The notes under the pieces were generated by a model, which was given only the letters and a program-made list of their open reading frames with translations, was not told where the DNA came from and ran no database searches. Positions 1 to 7,237 of a stretch of DNA of 55,543 nucleotides are shown here, one piece after another. The position numbers and the translations under genes were made by a program. Source of the stretch: Clostridia bacterium (GTDB lineage: Bacteria; Bacillota; Clostridia; Oscillospirales; CAG-272); contig JAFUNF010000013.1 in the NCBI GenBank assembly GCA_017473085.1, positions 1 to 55,543 of the forward strand, read 5' to 3'. Every line of letters begins with the position of its first letter. Position 1 is the stretch's first letter.

Positions 1-113
1 ACCCACGTGACCCATTTAATGGGTAGCAAGTAGAGCATGCGTGACTGGCAGGTCCTTTTTTGACGCACTTGTGCGTAGCCTGTAGTATTAGGGTTATACC
101 CGAAAATGAAATA
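1..113 (+). other. Non-coding stretch with hairpins, possible 3' end of an upstream transcript
   Basis: No open frame is supported here. Two small perfect hairpins are visible: ACCCAT/ATGGGT (10-15 with 19-24) and ACGCAC/GTGCGT (63-68 with 71-76), and the stretch runs directly into a strong plus-strand terminator at 114-137. That order is what the 3' end of a structured RNA or an untranslated mRNA tail would look like. I could not match it to a known RNA family. Confidence 0.3.
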
Positions 114-138
114 CCCCACGTTTTACGTGGGGATTTTT
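114..138 (+). terminator. Intrinsic terminator
   Basis: Perfect 8-bp stem CCCCACGT/ACGTGGGG (114-121 with 125-132), 3-nt loop, then ATTTTT. The U-tract is on the plus strand, so it ends a transcript entering from the left; on the minus strand it could also help to end the GH31 gene. Confidence 0.8.
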
Positions 139-1699
139 ATTGCTTAAGAAAGTATGGAAGTACCTCAAGAGGTGCTTCTATTTCAACAACTTCGCCACCC
201 TCGTAAACAACTCCAGAGGGAGCATACAGCCATTTACCCACTGGCAACACAACACGTCTTTTTGTTTGCCCCTTTTCCAAAACGGGAGCAACTAATACCT
301 TACTACCTAAAAGAAACTGGTCAAGGACTCTTTCATAACCACAATGTGGGTATTCATATTCTAAATGTCTTACAATAGGCTCTCCACTCCTTGCAGATTC
401 CTTTACTAACTTAACAATGTAAGACGCAAAAGCCTTATGCAAATTAGCAGAAGCAAGGCAAAGATTAGCGTGCTTGGAATCAAGCACTCTCCAGGGTGCC
501 CAAGAAAATTGCATCATAGGAAATAGGGAGCTAAGCTGAGCCATTCTAACAAAAAGCTCACCATCGCACTCAAAGTCCTTCATATAATTAAAGGACCACT
601 CTCCACCACCAATCATATCAGGACAAATGAAGGGGTGTCCTATAAGACCCTGTAAAAGTGCAGAGGGAAGTATAGAATTAATACCATATCCCGACCAAGT
701 GTGGTGTCTGTCACGTAGCCTTTGAATAACAGCCTTGCCACCACCCTTGAAGGTGTCCTTGTATTCGTGATACTCATATCTTGTGCCAAAGTCATTCCAA
801 GCAATATTAAGCTCATCTGCTGAAAACTTAGTCTGTGTGCCATTGATTATATTGTTGGGGTTATACATACTAATGTTGCCACCATCGAATTTGAAGCCGT
901 CAACTCCATATTCGTTAATTAATTTTTGTAGCTTGCTATCAAGAAACTCTCTGTCGTACTCCTTGCACAAATTAAGAATAGCACTATAACCATTCCACCA
1001 CTCAACAAGAGCAACACGACCATCATCTGTGCGTAAAAATAGCTCTTTATCTCCACAAGCTCCCTCTAAAAAGCTTAAATAGGGACGAGTAGCCATAACA
1101 AAGTCCTTGCCATCTGCCGAAACAAGAGGCACAACCCATAGCATAACCTTAAAGCCAAGACTATGTAGCTCCTCAATCATTGCACGTGGGTCAGGAAATT
1201 TGGAAAAATCCCATTCCCAAGTGCCATATCTTGTGTGCCAGCCCTCGTCTATCATTAAAACACCAGGCTCATAGCCGTTTTTTACAATGCCACGTGCATA
1301 CTCCAAAATAGATTTTTGATTTTGATTGTAGTCAAGCTCCATCCAAGTGTTATATTGGGCACCTTCAAAAAACATAAGAGGAGGCACCTTGCCACTAAAT
1401 TTAAAATGCTTTTGTGAGGCAGAAAGGTAAGCGTCCTTAAGACAATTACCATTGTGGCAAAGAATAATTTCACTATCGGCATATAAGTCAAATACACCAT
1501 TTTCAATATGGACAACCATAGGCTTTTCGCACCAAATATATCGACCCTGTGTAGATAAAAACAAAGGCATAGTCTGGTTATCGCCCTCATACATATTGTA
1601 ATTGTAAACAGAATTTTTGTCAAAGGGATTGTAGTGCGCCTCGGCAGTAGAGCCACCATACCAATATTCGCCCTCAAGCATTTTTACCTTTAAATTCAT
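137..1699 (-). CDS. Glycoside hydrolase family 31 protein (alpha-glycosidase)
   Basis: A 520-residue cytoplasmic enzyme without signal peptide. It has the GH31 barrel signatures: DEGWHTRYGTWEWDFSKFPD (151-170), a hydrophobic strand ending ..MLWVVP (186-191) and GVDGFKFDGG (265-274), where D272 sits at the nucleophile position. GH31 enzymes remove alpha-linked sugars (glucose, xylose, galactose, sulfoquinovose) with retention. The usual acid/base aspartate in 'WSGD' is not seen: the corresponding stretch is TWSGYGIN (334-341), preceded by D330, so the specificity is not the ordinary alpha-glucosidase one and may lie near the MYORG/YihQ-like branches. The start is supported by TAAGGAGA shortly upstream. 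It lies downstream of, and probably once shared an operon with, the broken HAD gene at 1711-2211. Confidence 0.85.
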   Translation of the reverse strand: MNLKVKMLEGEYWYGGSTAEAHYNPFDKNSVYNYNMYEGDNQTMPLFLSTQGRYIWCEKPMVVHIENGVFDLYADSEIILCHNGNCLKDAYLSASQKHFKFSGKVPPLMFFEGAQYNTWMELDYNQNQKSILEYARGIVKNGYEPGVLMIDEGWHTRYGTWEWDFSKFPDPRAMIEELHSLGFKVMLWVVPLVSADGKDFVMATRPYLSFLEGACGDKELFLRTDDGRVALVEWWNGYSAILNLCKEYDREFLDSKLQKLINEYGVDGFKFDGGNISMYNPNNIINGTQTKFSADELNIAWNDFGTRYEYHEYKDTFKGGGKAVIQRLRDRHHTWSGYGINSILPSALLQGLIGHPFICPDMIGGGEWSFNYMKDFECDGELFVRMAQLSSLFPMMQFSWAPWRVLDSKHANLCLASANLHKAFASYIVKLVKESARSGEPIVRHLEYEYPHCGYERVLDQFLLGSKVLVAPVLEKGQTKRRVVLPVGKWLYAPSGVVYEGGEVVEIEAPLEVLPYFLKQ

Positions 1700-1710
1700 A
1701 ATAAATCTCC

Positions 1711-2211
1711 TTAGAAATTATCAAGCACAAAGTTAATCACGTTGTGCACACGATTACAATGGTGTAATGAAGCGTCTTTTAGCTCCTGACACGCATTTTC
1801 AACAGCAAAGCCGTAAAACTCCTGTATCATAGGAATGTCGGTAACGTTATCTCCTAGTGTAAACACGTTTGCATTGTTATATTTTTGTATAAGCTGGTGT
1901 ATTGAGGTAGCCTTTGTAACACCATATGGGGAAATTTCAATGCAATTGCCATTTCTAAAAAAGCTAATTTCCTTTCAAAGCCATTTTGACGACACAAATT
2001 AGCATAGTAGGTGTTAGTTTCACTCAATTAGATTTCTTGCCTCATCAGGCCCTCTTGTGCTAAGGCTTACAGCCATCATAACATCAGTATCGGCACGCTT
2101 AGCCCACTCCTATGAGCCATAAATTCGACTGTCAAATTTTCCGATTTTTTCGTTTCTATTAATAGTAGTTCTTGCTTTCAAAATAAGCCCTCCACAAAAA
2201 GCATCTATCAT
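1711..2211 (-). pseudogene. Decayed Cof-type HAD-family sugar phosphatase
   Basis: No open ORF survives, but reading the minus strand gives a continuous HAD-IIB (Cof) C-terminal part. The pieces are cap-domain sequence with an in-frame stop (..RIYGS*EWAKRAD..), then EARNLIE, a shift into ETNTYYANLCRQNGFERK, a shift back to FRNGNCIEISPYGVTKA, and finally the motif IV region TLGDNVTDIPMIQEFYGF and AVENACQELKDA, ending in a normal stop. So one nonsense codon and two frameshifts (near 2020 and 1975) are present, and the N-terminal DxD motif is missing altogether. Cof proteins dephosphorylate sugar phosphates, fitting the carbohydrate locus. It stands immediately upstream of the GH31 gene. Confidence 0.8.
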
Positions 2212-2238
2212 TATTCTATCACAGTAGAATTTGTATTT

Positions 2239-2255
2239 CAACAATATAATTGTTG
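2239..2255. promoter_or_regulatory. Perfect inverted repeat, candidate operator
   Basis: CAACAAT-ATA-ATTGTTG, 7-bp arms, overlapping the -35 element of the promoter at 2253-2281. A repressor binding here would block transcription of the deacetylase/heparinase-like pair. The regulator is unknown. Confidence 0.45.
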
Positions 2256-2281
2256 ATTTTAAAATAAAGCTGTGGTACAAT
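2253..2281 (+). promoter_or_regulatory. Promoter of the deacetylase/heparinase-like operon
   Basis: TTGATT (2253-2258), 17-bp spacer, TACAAT (2276-2281), about 78 bp before the start codon at 2359. Confidence 0.55.
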
Positions 2282-2358
2282 GATAGAAAAGAGAATATAA
2301 AGGATTTATCAAGCGAGGATAAGTCATATATATTCTATGAAATGGGAGATTCAAAGAA

Positions 2359-3699
2359 ATGACAGATATAATTTTTTCATTTGACACCGAGGATTTTACC
2401 TCCTCAAGGTCAGCAGATGGAATTTTGTATGAGGCAAATCTATTCCGAGAGGAAGGGGTTAAGGGTTGCTTTTGTGTGGTAGGCTTACTTGCAAAGCACC
2501 TAAAGAAATGGGGAAGAGAGGACGTAATTGAGGCACTTTCCCACCACGAAATAGGTACACACACATACGGACACACCCTTCATCCAATGATAAACGAATA
2601 TACGGACATAGATGACTTCTACAAGGCACAGGACAGACTAATAGAGGAGGAAGCCTTAGGAATTGAATACATAAAAAACACCTTAGGCGTTGATAGAGTA
2701 TGGGCTGCCTGTCCACCTGGTAACCAAAAGTCCTATGTTGCTATGTATGGCTATCACAAAATGGGTATTCCAATATATGCAGACACCTTCTGCGACACAG
2801 AACAGGGGACAGGTTCTTACTATTGCAACATTTTCCATGCAAACTATACCTTTGCTATAGAGTGGTTCCTGCGTGATGCAACCGAGGAGCAAATAAAGGA
2901 AAAGCTAAACGAGCTTGCAAAGAGAGAAAGAGCAGTTATTTATACCCACCCAAATATGATTATAAAAGAGGACTTTTGGGACGCTATAAACTATCACAAG
3001 GAAAACCTTGTTCCCTTCGGTCAATGGATTGAGCCAAAGGATTTACCAAAGGAAGTAACTGACACAGTCCTTAAAAATATGCGTACCCTTGTACGTATGA
3101 TAAAGAAGGACCCAAGGTTTAGGATAATTACCTATTCACAGCTTGCAAGTGAGCTTGAAGGGGACGGAGAAAGAATAGTTAAAAAAGAGCATATAAAGGA
3201 ATTATACGAAGCTCTCAAGGAAAGCATTTTTCCAGTACAGGACCCAATGTCCCTGTCCCTTGCCGATATGATTCTTGCCTGTCGTGATTTTCTCACAGGA
3301 AAAGAGGAGCATATCTGTGGTGACGTTTACGGATTTTTATCTAAGCCCTACGAAATTGAAGGCGAGCTAACACTTACAAAAGAGGAAATAATTTCTGCTT
3401 GCTCTCAAATTAAGGAAGGCGAATTTCTACCTGAAAAAATAAAGGTAGGCGATAAATACATAGGACCAACGGATTGGCTATTAGGAACTATGGAAGTAAT
3501 TTTGGGTGCTGATACTGTAACAGTGACACCAAAGCCACAGCTACCAAGCCTTGATTGTATGCCTGAGGTACGTGACAGTGACTTTAAAGGAACTTGGCAA
3601 CATTCCGATTCCTTTGAGGATAAATACTTGTCCGACAGGCTTCGTTATCAATCCTACACAATGCGCTTCCGTTCATCAAGTCAAAGAATAAAAGGTTAA
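2359..3699 (+). CDS. NodB-like polysaccharide deacetylase family protein
   Basis: 446 residues, no signal peptide. The N-terminal ~270 residues carry the carbohydrate esterase 4 / NodB pattern: the first motif is FSFDTED (D9 and D12) and the second is THTYGH (H68-x3-H72), the usual aspartate plus two metal-ligand histidines. Such proteins remove N- or O-acetyl groups from sugars. The C-terminal ~170 residues are not recognised. It is first in a two-gene operon: the next start is 11 bp downstream with AAGGAG between. The partner is a heparinase II/III-like protein, so deacetylation of the same acidic glycan is a reasonable inference. The ribosome site is GGGAGA before ATG. Confidence 0.75.
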   Translation: MTDIIFSFDTEDFTSSRSADGILYEANLFREEGVKGCFCVVGLLAKHLKKWGREDVIEALSHHEIGTHTYGHTLHPMINEYTDIDDFYKAQDRLIEEEALGIEYIKNTLGVDRVWAACPPGNQKSYVAMYGYHKMGIPIYADTFCDTEQGTGSYYCNIFHANYTFAIEWFLRDATEEQIKEKLNELAKRERAVIYTHPNMIIKEDFWDAINYHKENLVPFGQWIEPKDLPKEVTDTVLKNMRTLVRMIKKDPRFRIITYSQLASELEGDGERIVKKEHIKELYEALKESIFPVQDPMSLSLADMILACRDFLTGKEEHICGDVYGFLSKPYEIEGELTLTKEEIISACSQIKEGEFLPEKIKVGDKYIGPTDWLLGTMEVILGADTVTVTPKPQLPSLDCMPEVRDSDFKGTWQHSDSFEDKYLSDRLRYQSYTMRFRSSSQRIKG

Positions 3700-3710
3700 G
3701 GAGAATAATT

Positions 3711-5408
3711 ATGTTTGATATTGCAAAGGACCCTAAAACATGGGAAAGAGTAAGAAACGATGAGGCTTTTGCCCGTCACAGAAAGGAAATTAAGGAGCAA
3801 TATGATAAGGTTTTTCAGATAAAGCCACGTTGTGCTCCTGCTTGGCACGTGCTTGAATTTCCAAACGGAGGTCCAGGAGGTAGTGACACCTTCCGTCAAT
3901 TGCAAACCTCGGCGTTGCTTGCATTAATTTACCCTGACAATGAGGAATATTACAGAAATCTTGTTGAAACAGTATGGGAAATCTGTAACGAATACACCTG
4001 GGCACCTCTTGGTCACTATAACGACTACTATCAAAGAACGCCAAAGGACTTTGACCCTGGACTTATTGACATTTTTGCAGCCTCACTTGCATTTTCAATG
4101 GCAGAGGTTAAATATCTATTCAAGGATAGATTCCCACAGCTATTAAACGATAGAATCAGCTATGAAATTAGAAGACACACAATTGAGCCATATTTGACAC
4201 GTAAATTCTTCTGGGAACACCACAATAATAACTGGACAGCCGTTTGCACAGGAGCAGTTGGTGGAGTTTTAATGTATGAGGACCCTGAGGAATTTAAAAG
4301 ACAGCTCCCACGCCTACAGGCATCAATGGAGTGCTACCTAAATAGCTACGATGATGACGGAATGTGCGTAGAGGGTACTGCATACTGGGGCTTTGGCTTT
4401 GGCTTCTTCGCTGTATATGCAATGCTACTTCGTGAGTTTTCAAACGGAGAATACGACTGGCTAAAAAATCCAAAGGTAAAGGCAATTTCTCAATTTATTC
4501 AAAAGATGCACCTACAACCAAACATTCTTGCAATGTTTAGCGATGTAAATGCAAGAGAGGGCTATTGGGTAGGACTACCTCATATGCTAAAAACAGTGTA
4601 TGGCGATGCAATCGAGAAGCTACCTCTTGACCAAGCAACAATAGTTGCATATTGCCACTGGGCATTTGCAGTGCGTTCAACCGTTTACTACAATCCAGAA
4701 TACACCACCGAAAAGCTTGCAAATGGTACGTATTCTGCACCAGTTAGCAACTACTTTATTAAGAGAACTGACAATTACGGACTTGCCTTTAAGGGTGGTA
4801 ACCAATGGGAGAGCCATAACCATCAGGACGTAGGCTCCTTCATTCTTGCAAGAAATAACAAGCAAATCTTCTGTGACTTCGGCTATATAGGTCCAGGCAA
4901 CTGGCCAGGCTACCAAGGCTCAAGAAGAAATGAATACTTCCAGCCCTCATCCTTCTCACATAGCCTACCAATCTTTGACGATATGGGACAGGGTGGCGAT
5001 GACACAAACAAGGCAAGAGCAGTATATAATGAGGAAACAGGCGTAGTTTATATGGACTTTACCTTAGGCTACGACAGGAAAAAGCACTCAAAGCTCCAAA
5101 AGGCTGAAAGAAGCTTTAAGCCAATGGACGACAAAATTGAAATGTACGATAAATTTACCTTTAGCGACAAAACAAAGATAGTTGAGCGCTTTGTAACAAC
5201 AATCAAGCCACAGGTAAATGGAAATACTGCTATAATGGGTGACGTTAGATTGAGTGTAACAAGCAACGCAACTCTAAACGTAGTAGAACAGCCATACGTT
5301 GATCAATTACCTGACGAAAACGGCAACTACAACCAAATTTGCTACCTACTTGATTACACCCTAAACGATACAACAGAGTTTAGTGCAGTAATTGACTTCT
5401 TGAATTAA
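3711..5408 (+). CDS. Heparinase II/III-like protein (putative polysaccharide lyase)
   Basis: 565 residues, no signal peptide, so cytoplasmic as called. The first ~330 residues look like the (alpha/alpha) toroid of heparinase II/III and related lyases: EHHNNNWTAVCTGA (169-182) and EGTAYWGFGFG (221-231). The C-terminal half is beta-rich and contains ESHNHQDVGSF (about 367-377), the family's HNHxD-type motif. Relatives cleave uronic-acid polysaccharides by beta-elimination. Which uronate is used cannot be told. It follows the NodB-like gene (11-bp gap, AAGGAG site) and faces the beta-glucuronidase gene across a shared terminator, which supports a glucuronate-containing substrate. Confidence 0.75.
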   Translation: MFDIAKDPKTWERVRNDEAFARHRKEIKEQYDKVFQIKPRCAPAWHVLEFPNGGPGGSDTFRQLQTSALLALIYPDNEEYYRNLVETVWEICNEYTWAPLGHYNDYYQRTPKDFDPGLIDIFAASLAFSMAEVKYLFKDRFPQLLNDRISYEIRRHTIEPYLTRKFFWEHHNNNWTAVCTGAVGGVLMYEDPEEFKRQLPRLQASMECYLNSYDDDGMCVEGTAYWGFGFGFFAVYAMLLREFSNGEYDWLKNPKVKAISQFIQKMHLQPNILAMFSDVNAREGYWVGLPHMLKTVYGDAIEKLPLDQATIVAYCHWAFAVRSTVYYNPEYTTEKLANGTYSAPVSNYFIKRTDNYGLAFKGGNQWESHNHQDVGSFILARNNKQIFCDFGYIGPGNWPGYQGSRRNEYFQPSSFSHSLPIFDDMGQGGDDTNKARAVYNEETGVVYMDFTLGYDRKKHSKLQKAERSFKPMDDKIEMYDKFTFSDKTKIVERFVTTIKPQVNGNTAIMGDVRLSVTSNATLNVVEQPYVDQLPDENGNYNQICYLLDYTLNDTTEFSAVIDFLN

Positions 5409-5411
5409 TAA

Positions 5412-5450
5412 AAAAATACTGTATGGCATCGTGCCATACAGTATTTTTCT
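5412..5450. terminator. Bidirectional intrinsic terminator
   Basis: A 17-bp perfect stem (5412-5428 with 5432-5448), loop TCG, with A-tract on one side and T-tract on the other. It lies between convergent genes at 5408 and 5452. Confidence 0.92.
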
Positions 5451-5451
5451 A

Positions 5452-7173
5452 TTATTTGTTAGAGTAACGACGATATAATTCCTTAACCTTAAAGTAGGAC
5501 GCCTTAGGATTGCGATATTCGTCAAGAATACCCTTATTGTTAAAGTAACGAGCACGGTTAATATCCATTGATGGAGAGGTTCTAATATTGCAGAATTGCC
5601 AAATATACGTGCCTCTCATATAATCGGTTTTATGGAACAATTCAAGACAATGCTCTAAAAGCTCTCTTTGATATTCCTCACTCCAACGAACAGAATCAAA
5701 TGGAGAATGGAAGCCTGCCAAGGCAGCAGCACCAAATTCACTCATAATAACTGGCTTGTTATCCCAACCCATTTCCTTTGCACGTTCACGGAATTTTTCA
5801 ACAAACATATCCCAGTCAGTAAGCTTGCCAGTTGAGTCGCCATAGTTGTACCAGCCGTAATAATAGTTTATACAAATAATGTCGTTATAGCCCATACATA
5901 CGTCGTTGTATGGATGGTTAGATGCGTGGGTAACAAGTCTATTACCGCCAAACTCCTTAAGATGCTTGTAATATTGCTCGGTTAATGGTAGTGTAAACTT
6001 TTGTGAGGTGTCAATTTCGTTGTGCATACCCCAAATAATAATTGATGGGTGGTTGTAGTAATATCTTGTCATTTCCTTGTGCATATTTAGTCCACGCTCA
6101 ATAATAACAGGGTTTTGTAGTGCTTCCCAACTAAAGCCACAGCCCCACATAGGAATTTCGCTCCAGAACAAAATACCTCTTTCATCAAGCATATCAAGGA
6201 AAATTTGTGAGTTAGGATAGTGAGAGCCACGAATAGTATTACAGCCCATATCACAAATCAAGTCAAGGTCCTTCTTCATAAGCTTAGCAGGGAAGGCAAA
6301 GCCCCAATCAGGATGCTCGTCGTGTCTGTTTACACCAAGAAGCTCAATTGAACGATTGTTCAAAAGAATATCACGGTCCTTAACCTCGATTCTTCTAAAG
6401 CCAATCTTATCAACGTAATCGTCAGTGTCAGTTGTAGTAACAACAGTATAAAGATTAGGTGCATCAGTGTCCCAAATCTTAATATTTTCAAGAGCAACGG
6501 CTGGCGTTTCAAGGCTTAGCTTAGAATAGCCCTCAACTGTTACGCTTTCATTGTAAATAACAGTGTCGCCAACCTTAACGCACACGGGGGAGGTAATTGT
6601 CTCGGCATTTGCATTATAAAGCTCAAGCAAGGAGTTAACAGTAGCCTTGGTTAAATTCTGGTCAAGCTCGTAGGCAATATGATTTTTAAGAATAGAAATA
6701 CCCTTTAGCTCGTGAGCGTAAACGTCTCTTGCAATACCACCATAGTTAAACCAGTCGGTATGCCTTTGAGGAAAGGAGTTTTTATCAAATCTATTATCTG
6801 CACGAACAATCAAGGTATGCTCCCCGCAGGTAACGTCATTTACAATAAGCTCAAATTGAGTAAATGCACCATAATGCTCGCCGATTTTTTTGCCATCAAG
6901 CCAAACAGTAGCAAGTGTCATTACACTTTCAAATTCAAAGGAAAGAGTGCCACCCTGTGTAAAGAATTTCCTTTCATACCAGCCACAGCCCTCAAAGTTG
7001 AGAAGACCAAGCTCATTATTCCAAGCAGATGGAACAATAACAGTATCTCCTAAGGGCAGTCCGTTTTGCCACCCCTTTTCCTCGCCACAGCACTCAGCGT
7101 CGATAAGGAATTTCCAAGCTCCGCTTAGTGGAATAACGCTTCTTTTAAAATGGTTTTGAAATAATCTTTTCAT
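5452..7173 (-). CDS. uidA: Beta-glucuronidase (GH2)
   Basis: 573 residues, close to the ~600 of E. coli UidA, without signal peptide. An N-terminal sugar-binding domain and an immunoglobulin-like domain are followed by the catalytic barrel. Acid/base E386 lies in WGMHNEID (381-388) and nucleophile E479 in VIMSEFG (475-481). Near the C terminus N545-N-K547 matches the N-x-K motif that binds the glucuronate carboxylate, and WQFCNIRTSP precedes it as WNFADF does in UidA. The function is removal of beta-linked glucuronic acid from oligosaccharides inside the cell. It has its own promoter (7202-7230) and converges on the heparinase-like gene. Confidence 0.9.
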   Translation of the reverse strand: MKRLFQNHFKRSVIPLSGAWKFLIDAECCGEEKGWQNGLPLGDTVIVPSAWNNELGLLNFEGCGWYERKFFTQGGTLSFEFESVMTLATVWLDGKKIGEHYGAFTQFELIVNDVTCGEHTLIVRADNRFDKNSFPQRHTDWFNYGGIARDVYAHELKGISILKNHIAYELDQNLTKATVNSLLELYNANAETITSPVCVKVGDTVIYNESVTVEGYSKLSLETPAVALENIKIWDTDAPNLYTVVTTTDTDDYVDKIGFRRIEVKDRDILLNNRSIELLGVNRHDEHPDWGFAFPAKLMKKDLDLICDMGCNTIRGSHYPNSQIFLDMLDERGILFWSEIPMWGCGFSWEALQNPVIIERGLNMHKEMTRYYYNHPSIIIWGMHNEIDTSQKFTLPLTEQYYKHLKEFGGNRLVTHASNHPYNDVCMGYNDIICINYYYGWYNYGDSTGKLTDWDMFVEKFRERAKEMGWDNKPVIMSEFGAAALAGFHSPFDSVRWSEEYQRELLEHCLELFHKTDYMRGTYIWQFCNIRTSPSMDINRARYFNNKGILDEYRNPKASYFKVKELYRRYSNK

Positions 7174-7201
7174 ATTTTACCTCTAATATGTAATTTTTTT
7201 C

Positions 7202-7230
7202 ATTATAACATAGCCCAAGCTAAAAAACAA
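7202..7230 (-). promoter_or_regulatory. Promoter of the beta-glucuronidase gene
   Basis: On the minus strand TTGTTT (7225-7230), 17-bp spacer, TATAAT (7202-7207), just before the start at 7173. The gap to the upstream beta-mannosidase is only 64 bp, so read-through is also possible. Confidence 0.6.
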
Positions 7231-7237
7231 TAGACTA

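Noticed and set aside
2259-2716. Minus-strand frames antisense to the NodB-like gene
   Set aside because: Shadow frames without ribosome sites; the plus strand has the deacetylase motifs.
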